A program made the translations under genes and the position numbers. 37,816 nucleotides of DNA, from the NCBI GenBank assembly GCA_029260255.1, contig JAJDDR010000595.1, positions 1-37,816 on the forward strand, given 5' to 3'. The stretch comes from Phycisphaerae bacterium. GTDB lineage: Bacteria > Planctomycetota > Phycisphaerae > UBA1845. Below the pieces are notes generated by a model, which worked only from the letters and a program-made list of their open reading frames with translations, was not told where the DNA came from and did not search any database. This document shows, piece after piece, positions 1 to 8,500 of this stretch (positions are counted from its first letter, which is position 1; each line of letters opens with the position of its first letter).

Positions 1-60
1 GCCTCGATGCGGGCGCCCGCGTCGTATCGACTGATGACGCGCTATACCGGAGTGCGAGAG

Positions 61-3000
61 ATGGCTCGTCCTGCCTTGGATCGGCTTGTGATCGTCGTTG
101 CGGCGGTTCAGCTTCTTTTCCCGGCGGCGGATCGTCCTGCCACAGTCGCGCAGCCGACAACAGGCGCTTTGCGGCGTGACGACTCGACCGACGCGTACAA
201 GAACGAAACAGAGGTTCCCGCCCTCACCGGCGACAACGCCAAGCGGGCGGACGAACTGGACAGAGCCATCGACGAGTTGCGTACGCAGGCTAAGTACGCG
301 GAGGCTATTCCGCTCGCCGAACAAGTGCTGGCAATGCGTCGCCACGCTCAAGGCGAGCAGTGGTGGGAGACGCGTGATGCCCGGCGTTTGGTGGCGACGC
401 TTGAACAGATCGCTTCTCTATCTCCCGAAGCGCAGGCCGAGTTGGCCGAAGCAGACCGGAGTGACGGACCAGTTAGGGACATGTGGTTCGGCCGCCAGTT
501 TGATGCGTTGCTTGATGCCGCCCAACGGCAACGTGCGTGTCGCGAGAGACTGTTGGGGCAGACACATCCCATGGTGGGACGCTGCGCGTCGTACATAGGG
601 ATTGCGTACGAAAACAAGGGTGATTTTGCGCGTGCTGAGCGCCATTTCCGGGAAGCGTTGGACATCCATCGGACGCACCTCGGCACCATCCATCCGGACA
701 CCGCTATTAATCTGGTCAACTTGGGAAGGTTGCTCTCGAAGCGGGGGCACTACGAGGCCGCGGAAGCGAGCATTCGTGAGGGGCTCGAGATTTACCGCAA
801 GCTGCTCGGCGACGAGCATGCCGACGTGGCCACGATTCAGAACATCCTTGGGTATCTGTTGTATCTCAGAGGTGACTATCTCAAGGCGGAATCCCTGTTG
901 CGTGAGACGCTGGCTTTACGCCGAAAGCTGCTGGGCGACCGGAGCGTCGGCGTGGCCACGACACTGAACAACTTGGCGGCGGTGCTCAGCGCCAAGGCCG
1001 ACGACGCTGGGGCAGAAGCACTCCGCCGGGAAGTCCTCGATATCCACCGAGACATTTCCGGACCGGAGGATCCGCGGCTTGCGACGGGTTTGCACAACTT
1101 GTCCGGGACGCTACGTGATCGAGGCAACTACGCCGAAGCCGAATGGGCCGTGCGCGAGGCACTCGCCATTCGGCGTCGCGTGTTGGGTGACAGTCACCCA
1201 TATACGGGGTCGAGTTTGGGCCAACTGGGACACGTGCTGCGGGAGCGCGGGGATTACGGTGCAGCCGAACGCTGCATGCGGAGTTGGCTGGACTCGGCTC
1301 GGCTGACGTTGGGCGACGACCACCCGTATGTTTCGTCGGCGCTGAAGGGTCTAGCTGACGTCCTCCTGGAAGAAGGTGATTACGCCGAAGCGGAGACACA
1401 GCTCCGCAGAGCCCTGACGCTGGATAGGCGGAACTTGGGCGACGAACACCCCGGAGTCGCTACCACCATGAACGACCTGGGCAAGTTGCTCTTGGCACGT
1501 GGTGATCGGGCGGGGGCTACGGCACTTCATCGGCAAGCGTTGCAGATGCGACGCGAGCTTCTGGGCAATGATCACCCCGCTGTCGCGGTCAGCATGCACG
1601 ATTTGGCGAACTCGCTCGAAGGGGGCGACGGGGCGGAGGATTTGGCCGAGGCGGAGCGCATGCACGCCGAGGCGCTGTCGATCCGGCGCCGGACCCGCTC
1701 ACAGGACCTTCACACCAGTTGCACGGCGTACGCCGATCTTCTTTGGCGTCACCGCGACCGGGCGCTCGATGCAATCGCGCTCTACCGTGAAGCGGTTGAG
1801 CATATCGAGGCTCGGCGACACCGGGTGGCCGGCGATGCGTTGGACCGGGCGCGGTATTTCACACGATTGTCCCGCGGTGGCGCTTTCGACAGGATGGTCC
1901 GGGTCCAGATTGCCCCGTGGGCGAAGACGTCGGAGCCAACACAGGACCGCAGCGGGACGGGTCCGGCGGTGGCGTTCAACTATCTGGAACGCGGCCGCGG
2001 GCGAGCCGTGCTGGACCTGATGGACGCTGGAGGTCATGACCTTCTCGCGCTTATTCGCGCCCAGGCAACAGACGATGGGGATCACGCCTTACGCCGCAAG
2101 ACCGAGGAGATTCAGCAGCGCGAGAGCGAAGCGAGAGCGTCGCGCCGTTCAGCCGAGGCGATGATCAGGACCACTAGCAAGGACAACAGCCTCACGGATG
2201 CTCAGCAGACCGAGCACATCCGCGAATTGACCAGACAGCGTGACGAGGCCTGCGACGCGGATCGACAGGCTGCCCGCGATTTGTGGGATCTTGCGCGTGA
2301 CGTATTGGGGTCTAAGGGTCTTCGGCCACTGACGGCAGAGGAAGTGGCCGCCGCGCTTGAGCCCGGTGAGATCCTGCTGGCATACGACGTGGGAACGAGC
2401 GATAGTGTCCTATTGATTGTCGGGCTGCGCGAGCGCGAAGGTATCCCCCGGTCGAGCCGGGAAACCGAGGGACGTAGTGTGCGGTCGAACCGCGCCGGTG
2501 TGCGAGCGTATACGCTCAAGTGGCCTGACAAGACCGATGTGTCGGCCGAGGCGCTGACGGCAACCATCGACCGCGTGTTCGATCGCCTGTCTCGAGAAAC
2601 GGACAAGTCTGACCCAATGACCAGCAAGGTGGCCGGACATGCACCGACCGAGTTGCTGAGCACGCTCCTTCCGACGGAGTTGCACAAAGAAATCGGGGCG
2701 GCGAGGCGCGTCTTTGTCGTTCCTGACGGTCCACTGCATTGGCTGCCGTTTGAGACGCTGATCGTCGATTCAGCCAAGGGCGAGCGGTGGCTTGATGTAG
2801 GTCCGGCCGTTGTCTGCGGGCCGTCGGGGGCGGTGCTCCTGCATCGGCGGCGACAAGGCACGAAACGGCCAAGAGGGCGACCGGCGGCCGAGCGACCGAT
2901 TCTGGTGGCGTTGGGCGACCCTGCGTTCGGCTCTGGGCGGCCGGAGGAGAGCCTGCCACCAAGTGAGCCGGCGTCCAACTCCACCGATACTGCCCTGACG

Positions 3001-3786
3001 CTGGCGATGCGGGACAGCACCCGTGATGCCTTCGGAAAACTCGATCGACTGCCCGGCACGCGCGCGGAAATCGAAGCGATCGCCCAACTCGTGCTGGCCC
3101 AATCCCCGGGCCATCCTGAGGCGGTACGATCGTTCGCCGGTCACGAGGCGACGGTTACGAACCTGTTCAACGCCGTCAAAGGCCCGCGGTTTCTGCACTT
3201 GGCAACGCACGGTCTCGTTGAACGAGGGCGCAAGGTGTATGACAGCGCGCTGGCCATGGCGGCACCCAAGACGGTGACGCCGCAGGATGACGGCTTCTTG
3301 CGATTGGGCGATCTGCTCTCCCGATGGGGCGGCAAGCTGGACGGAACGGAGCTGGTCGTGCTCAGTGCCTGCCGGACGGCTCGGGGACGCATGGAATCCG
3401 GCGAGGGATTCGTCGCGTTGACCTGGGGGTTCCTCTTCGCGGGGGCCGAAAACGTGGTGGCGACGTTGTGGAAGGTCGATGACACCGCGACGGCGCTGCT
3501 GATGACGCGGTTCTATGCAAACTTGTTGGGTTCGGGCGAGGAGGGCAATGGTCAACGGTCATACCAGCCGCCCATGTCCAAGGCCGACGCTCTGTTTGAA
3601 GCAAAGCGGTGGCTGCGGAATCTCGACGCGGATCAAGCAGCTGAGCTTGGCAAGGACCTGTCGCGCGCGACCAAGATGCGCGGGGCCGGTCCAATCAGCG
3701 AGGTCGTGCCCGCGCGGGGTTCCGACCGACCCTACGCGGATCCTTTCTACTGGGGCGCGTTTGTTCTGGTTGGTGATGGTTCCTAG
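61..3786 (+). CDS. TPR-CHAT protein (caspase-like protease domain), probably exported
   Basis: The product is 1241 aa from ATG 61; an in-frame ATG at 7 exists, but GGAG at 49-52 sits 8 nt before 61 and that start gives a signal-like N-terminus (MARPALDRLVIVVAAVQLL). Residues about 165-545 hold nine 42-residue kinesin-light-chain-type TPRs with the pattern LGDxHPxVAxxLxxLGxLLxxRGDYAEAE. A charged, probably coiled-coil stretch follows at about 675-745. The C-terminal third is a CHAT domain with the expected dyad: His1050 in HLATHG and Cys1104 in LSACRTA, then the family-typical GFLFAGAENVVATLWKVDD. CHAT domains are clan CD cysteine peptidases and TPR-CHAT proteins act as regulated proteases; the substrate here is unknown. 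The gene runs tail to tail with the ECF/DUF4384-like pair, 35 nt apart. Family and dyad are clear; export and role are inference. Confidence 0.93.
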   Translation: MARPALDRLVIVVAAVQLLFPAADRPATVAQPTTGALRRDDSTDAYKNETEVPALTGDNAKRADELDRAIDELRTQAKYAEAIPLAEQVLAMRRHAQGEQWWETRDARRLVATLEQIASLSPEAQAELAEADRSDGPVRDMWFGRQFDALLDAAQRQRACRERLLGQTHPMVGRCASYIGIAYENKGDFARAERHFREALDIHRTHLGTIHPDTAINLVNLGRLLSKRGHYEAAEASIREGLEIYRKLLGDEHADVATIQNILGYLLYLRGDYLKAESLLRETLALRRKLLGDRSVGVATTLNNLAAVLSAKADDAGAEALRREVLDIHRDISGPEDPRLATGLHNLSGTLRDRGNYAEAEWAVREALAIRRRVLGDSHPYTGSSLGQLGHVLRERGDYGAAERCMRSWLDSARLTLGDDHPYVSSALKGLADVLLEEGDYAEAETQLRRALTLDRRNLGDEHPGVATTMNDLGKLLLARGDRAGATALHRQALQMRRELLGNDHPAVAVSMHDLANSLEGGDGAEDLAEAERMHAEALSIRRRTRSQDLHTSCTAYADLLWRHRDRALDAIALYREAVEHIEARRHRVAGDALDRARYFTRLSRGGAFDRMVRVQIAPWAKTSEPTQDRSGTGPAVAFNYLERGRGRAVLDLMDAGGHDLLALIRAQATDDGDHALRRKTEEIQQRESEARASRRSAEAMIRTTSKDNSLTDAQQTEHIRELTRQRDEACDADRQAARDLWDLARDVLGSKGLRPLTAEEVAAALEPGEILLAYDVGTSDSVLLIVGLREREGIPRSSRETEGRSVRSNRAGVRAYTLKWPDKTDVSAEALTATIDRVFDRLSRETDKSDPMTSKVAGHAPTELLSTLLPTELHKEIGAARRVFVVPDGPLHWLPFETLIVDSAKGERWLDVGPAVVCGPSGAVLLHRRRQGTKRPRGRPAAERPILVALGDPAFGSGRPEESLPPSEPASNSTDTALTLAMRDSTRDAFGKLDRLPGTRAEIEAIAQLVLAQSPGHPEAVRSFAGHEATVTNLFNAVKGPRFLHLATHGLVERGRKVYDSALAMAAPKTVTPQDDGFLRLGDLLSRWGGKLDGTELVVLSACRTARGRMESGEGFVALTWGFLFAGAENVVATLWKVDDTATALLMTRFYANLLGSGEEGNGQRSYQPPMSKADALFEAKRWLRNLDADQAAELGKDLSRATKMRGAGPISEVVPARGSDRPYADPFYWGAFVLVGDGS

Positions 3787-3802
3787 TTGCGGATCGCGGA
3801 TC

Positions 3803-3822
3803 GCGGACCGCTGACAGTCCGC
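3803..3822. terminator. Hairpin between convergent genes
   Basis: GCGGAC (3803-3808) and GTCCGC (3817-3822) form a 6-bp stem with an 8-nt loop. It fills the 35-nt gap between the CHAT stop and the stop of the opposing gene. There is no T-tract on either side, so the terminator role rests on position alone. Confidence 0.35.
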
Positions 3823-4583
3823 TATGGAAGATGTTCAAATGTGATCGCGTCGGCCTCAATTCGGGGATCGGCGCGCACTGCCGTCAGGATTTCCTTAAGC
3901 GCTACCGCGTGCGGCTTCGATCCGGCAGTCACAGCAGATTCCGCTTCACGAACGATCCCCACGAAATCCTCTTTGCTGAGCAGGTGCGCACTGTAGAGAA
4001 TCACGAAGGACTCCGTACCGGGTTCGTGGTCCAGCCGCGCGGATTTGGGTAGATTCGGCCCCCGCTTCACGGCGTGGACGTCGCTGCTCAGAGGCGCGAA
4101 TCGTGACTGGCTGTCGAGCATCGCCACAAAGGCCGTGCCCGGTCGGTCGGCGGCAAAGTGAATATACACCGGATCACCACTGCGGAATTGCGTTTCAGAT
4201 TCACCGCGGAGAAGTGTCGGCGCCGATGAGAGCCGCAAGTCGCCAAGAACCAGGACACGTGAAGTTCCAGTTCCCTCATCGGGTGAAAGCACCCCCCGGA
4301 CGAACCAGCCGCCGCCGATCACCAGCACCAGCGACGCGGCCGCCAGGCCGCCGCGCCACCACCACCACCACGATCGTCCGATCTTGAGCGGCACGGACGC
4401 CCCCTGTTGCGCGATCTCACCGTCCACGATGTCGAGCGCGCGGTGCATGTGCCCGAGATCACCGGGCGGTTCGAAGAGGTTCGCCTCCGTCTTCAAGCCC
4501 TCCGGGCGGCGTACCTGCTCGCCCCATCGGCGAAGCAGATCCGCTGCTTCCCGGTCTCCGAAGGTGTCCTCTTCAGCGGGCAT
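3822..4583 (-). CDS. Single-pass membrane protein with DUF4384-like outer domain, partner of ECF sigma factor
   Basis: The 253-aa product has a charged cytoplasmic N-terminus (residues 1-67), one TM segment (about 75-96) and an outer C-terminal domain. The segment with SGDPVYIHFAADRPGTAFVAMLD looks like DUF4384, a domain often found with caspase-like and CHAT peptidases. Five consecutive Trp (TGG x5) precede the TM segment. It starts 4 nt after the sigma-factor stop, and its SD (GGAG) overlaps that stop, so the two are translationally coupled. The position is that of an anti-sigma factor, but the N-terminus lacks the HxxxCxxC zinc motif of ZAS anti-sigma factors. Topology is well supported, DUF4384 membership moderately so, and sigma control is inference. 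Confidence 0.8.
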   Translation of the reverse strand: MPAEEDTFGDREAADLLRRWGEQVRRPEGLKTEANLFEPPGDLGHMHRALDIVDGEIAQQGASVPLKIGRSWWWWWRGGLAAASLVLVIGGGWFVRGVLSPDEGTGTSRVLVLGDLRLSSAPTLLRGESETQFRSGDPVYIHFAADRPGTAFVAMLDSQSRFAPLSSDVHAVKRGPNLPKSARLDHEPGTESFVILYSAHLLSKEDFVGIVREAESAVTAGSKPHAVALKEILTAVRADPRIEADAITFEHLP

Positions 4584-4587
4584 CGAA

Positions 4588-5208
4588 TCACTCCTGATGA
4601 CAACCGTCGGGCAGTACCCCTTTCCCGGACAGACAGAGTCGCAGCCGACCGACCGCCTCGACCAGCGCCGAGCGCAACGATGATTCCGGCATGCTCATCA
4701 GCTTCGCAACCTCGCGTTTCGACCGGTTCTCCACGAACACCAGCCAGCACATCGCCCGAGGCGCGGTATCAAGTTCACCCATGCAATCTCGGATCGCCCG
4801 GCTGTGCTCCTGCGAGACCCCGGATCCTGAGGGCGAATCGGACGAGACGGCGTACTCCTGCCAACTGTGCTCGTCGCCGACGAGATCGGTCAAGCAGTCC
4901 GCGGCGATACGCGCGCCTCGTCGCCTCCAGAAGTCGATCGTCTCGTTTCGCGCGCACGAAAACAGGTAGCGGCGCCAGCCGACTTCGTCTGCTTCTGACG
5001 GGCCGCCGCCTTTGCGCACCGATTGATAGACGCGCGTGAACACCTGTTGTGTCAGGTCTTCCGCCTCCCGCGGCGACACGCGCTTCCACATGTATCGCAT
5101 GATCGGCTCCCAGTATGCACGCACGAGCGCATCAAACGCCGATCGATCCCCGGCACGAAGCCGCTGGATCGGTATCGATGAACAAGATGTCGATTTCGCG
5201 TCCACCAT
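4588..5208 (-). CDS. ECF-type RNA polymerase sigma factor
   Basis: The product is 206 aa from ATG 5208 (MVDAKSTS). The open frame runs on to 5391, but the extra 61 residues are Arg/Gly/Pro-rich and cross a perfect inverted repeat, so I reject them. Region 2 is seen as RAGDRSAFDALVRAYWEPI and SPREAEDLTQQVFTRVYQ (about residues 17-65). Region 4 is seen as a helix-turn-helix, NRSKREVAKLMSMPESSLRSAL (first part of the motif at about residue 160). Length and domain order are those of ECF factors. It is first in an operon with the DUF4384-like membrane gene. The start has no strong SD, so the exact N-terminus is less certain than the family. Confidence 0.88.
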   Translation of the reverse strand: MVDAKSTSCSSIPIQRLRAGDRSAFDALVRAYWEPIMRYMWKRVSPREAEDLTQQVFTRVYQSVRKGGGPSEADEVGWRRYLFSCARNETIDFWRRRGARIAADCLTDLVGDEHSWQEYAVSSDSPSGSGVSQEHSRAIRDCMGELDTAPRAMCWLVFVENRSKREVAKLMSMPESSLRSALVEAVGRLRLCLSGKGVLPDGCHQE

Positions 5209-5509
5209 GCGGGGATTCAAAGTCCAGAATACTGAATTCTGGACTCCGGACTCAGCCCGGCATTGAACCGGACCGGGTGGACGGATGCAAGCGGGGCGCA
5301 TGCGCCCTGCCTTGCCGGCGTGGGGTAATCGTATGCGTTGCGAGCCGACCAGACGCGCTTCGCCGCGACCTCCACACCTTCCAAGACGCACGGCGCGGCC
5401 GAACGCGCAGCATTTTTCTGCGCACCGCGTCAGTTAGTGCGTTGACGGGGAGAGACGCCGGGCGCACCGTTGCGTCCGATCAGAACGCCGCAAGATGGAG
5501 GATTCCACG
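5209..5509. promoter_or_regulatory. Divergent intergenic region with two palindromes
   Basis: This 301-bp gap drives the ECF operon leftwards and the secreted mosaic protein rightwards. It holds the 25-bp inverted repeat at 5221-5245 and a perfect 14-bp palindrome, GGGCGCA/TGCGCCC, at 5294-5307. The latter is flanked by GCAAG (5289-5293 region) and CTTGC (near 5311-5315), giving a larger imperfect dyad. No credible gene or clear -35/-10 pair was seen. Confidence 0.5.
5221..5245. promoter_or_regulatory. Perfect 10-bp inverted repeat just before the sigma factor start
   Basis: AGTCCAGAAT (5221-5230) and ATTCTGGACT (5236-5245) are exact inverted copies with a 5-nt spacer (ACTGA). The repeat ends 12 nt upstream of the sigma start on the minus strand. 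It could be an operator for the ECF operon or a hairpin in the 5' leader that limits ribosome access. The symmetry is directly visible; the function is inference. Confidence 0.55.
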
Positions 5510-8500
5510 ATGTTGAAAAGAGCAATGGTGTTAAGCGGTCTGGTTTGGACTTTCTTCCCCTCGGTCGCGCCCGCGCAATTGGAATATCGCGTCGACGACG
5601 GCAGAGCGGAAACGAGGGTCGGGATCGATAGCCCGACTGATCCCTCACACGCATTAGCCTGGTTGAATCAATTCGTCGGCGAGGCCAATAAGCCGACGAT
5701 CGCGGCGATCCGCGTCGCGTTCGGGACGATCGCGAACGGGACATCGGTGAGTGTCTATATATGGTCGGACCCAAACCAAGACGGAGATCCTTCGGACGCG
5801 GGAGTGCTCAGGTCGGCCACCGGTGTGGTCGCAAACAGCAATAGCAACGCCTTTAACACCTACCCCATCACACCGCCCCTGGACGTAAGCGTTGGGGCGA
5901 GTTTCTTTGTCGGAGCGATCATCAACGGCTACCCGGGAGGAAATAATCCGGCCCGCCTCGATAAGGACGGGACCGATGATCCGCCAAGCGTTTTCGTCCC
6001 CAGTGAACGCAGCTGGATCGCAGGGGATGCGTCGGCGGGGGGTGCCACGGTTGATCCCAATAATCTCGCCGCGGCCCCGGTCCCCCTGCGGACTGTTCGT
6101 GAGGCATTTGGCGGGACGCCCACCGGCGACGGCAACTTGCTCGTCCGGGCCGTCGAAGCCCCTCAACAAGGGGTGCGGGTCTTCATGGCCCCAGACGGTC
6201 AGCAGGGAAGCGTGCCGCAAACGGGCAATACCTCGATCACGATGGCCGCGGGAACAACCCAGCAGGTATCGGTGTGGGTCGTAGACACTGCGCAGGCCGA
6301 GCAACTCAACGCCCACCAGGTGATCGTCCGTTGGGACGGAGCACCGCAAGCGGGCGCCACGGGGGCCGTCTCATACGTAGACAACAACCCCGGACCCGGC
6401 AACACGGTCTTCGTCGATGAGACCCGGTCGGACTACGTGTTCACCGGCCTGCTCACGAACCCGCCGGTCTACAACGAAACGCCGCCACCTCCCGCCGTCG
6501 ACGCCGGATTTGGATGGATCGCGAGCCTTTTCGACTTCTTCCAGGGGGTCAACCCGCCCGCGACCCCTTCCTATCTGGGCGAGTTCCAGATCGAAGCATC
6601 CGCGGGCGCCGGCGGGCAGTTTGAAGTCTCCTTCGTGCCGTGGGGGGCGCCCCCCGCGGGCGGGACCAACCTCTTCGCACCCGGCGGTGGACTGTACACG
6701 GTCGACGAGTTTCAGAATCTGACGGTCACCGTCACGCCGTCCGCCCCGCCCCCTAATGATGATTGCGTCGACGCTATAGTGGTCGGCAACGGGACCTACG
6801 CCTTCGACACCACCGGCGCGACGCTCGGCGGCCCGTCTCACCCGGCACCGTGCAGTTTCTCCGATGACATCTGGTACGAGTACACCGCCACGTGCACGGG
6901 GACGCTGACAATCGACACCTGCAATCCAACGGGTGATACGGTGCTGGCCATCTACGATCCAGGCGTTCCTTGCACACCGGCGGCCTCCAACTTGATCCTA
7001 TGCAACGATGATTGCGCGACGTGTGGTCCGGGTTTCGGCTCGATGCTGCCTTGCCCGGCACTTGGCAACCCCAACATCAACGTGGCGACGGGGAACACTT
7101 ACCTGGTCCGCGTCGGCAACTTGTCTCCCGGGAGTGGCGCATCTGGGATCTTGTCCTTGACGTGTACACCGTCGTCGGGCTGCGCGGGTCAGCCGACCGG
7201 TACGCCCTGTGGGAACCCGGCGTCGGGTCCGTGTGACCTGCCGGATACCTGCAACGGTGCGGGCGTCTGTGTGGACAACGTTGAGCCGAACGGTACGCCG
7301 TGCAACACCGACCCGTGTACGATTGATGCTTGCGACGGAGCGGGTAGCTGTGTGGTCAGCAGCTTTGCCCCGGCCGGCACGCCGTGCAGCACAGGGAATG
7401 TATGCACGATCAATGATGTGTGCGACGGAGTTGGCATGTGTGTTGGCGGGAGCGTGTTGAGCTGTGACGACTTCGATGCTTGCACCATCGACACATGCAA
7501 TCCGACGATCGGTTGCATCAACGAGGTCATTCCCTGCACCTCGGCATGTGATTGTCTGATTGCAGGAGCGACCGATGCGGTCTGTGCTGCATCCGGCCAG
7601 TGCGACTGCTCGCCGTCCCCCTCGTGTTCCGCGCTGTGCGCGGCCGAGTGGCTGGGCACGCCCAACGGAGACTTCATGGGACCCGCGAACTGGAATCCCA
7701 GTGCGGTCCCGAACGGACGACCGGCGGTTCTGGACAATACGACCGGGTCCGACAGCACGGCCATCCTGAACGCCGGTGACTCGGTGAACGTGTGCGACGT
7801 GATGATTGCGGGCAATCCCGGCGCTTTACAAGTGCTCCAGATCGATGACACCGCCACACTGACCACGACAAACGGCACATCGATCAATGCGCATGGCACA
7901 GTGACGCTTGAGGGCGGCGAATTGGCCGGCAGCGCCAACCTCAACACGTCCGATGCCAAGCTGAGCGGCTGGGGCGAAGTCTCGGGCGAACTCTACAACT
8001 TCGGCGGCACCATCGAAGGTCGACCGGGGGGGCTGCTCTCCATCACCGGGGGCTTCTTCCAGAACATGGGCGTTCTCCGGACAATTGTGACCGGTGCACA
8101 GATCGACGTGACGTCCGGCATGGTGTTGCAGGATGGTCAGATTACGATCAATGCCGGGACGACCATCTCCTTCGGGACTGATCTCAACAACTTCGACCCC
8201 GGAAAGATCACCGTAGAGGGGACATCCGCGACGCCCGGGAATCTGATCGTCCCGAGTCTCACCAACAACGGCGGCACCGTGTCCCCGCTGACGCCTGGTA
8301 TCGACTTGCAGGGAGGGACCATCACACTGGACGCAAGCGGGCTGATCACCAACGCGGCAAACCGGAACATCACCGGATACGGCGCGATTTCCAGACCCGG
8401 GGGTCTCGACTCGGATAACACGTTGGTCAACGAAACGGGCGCCGTGTTCGCGGTGCAGGGGGCGCCGGGGTCTGTCATGAGTGTCTTCGGTCGTTTAGAG

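Noticed and set aside
2202-3059. Minus-strand frames within the CHAT gene
   Set aside because: They are antisense shadows; the plus-strand CHAT motifs and TPR periodicity settle the coding strand.
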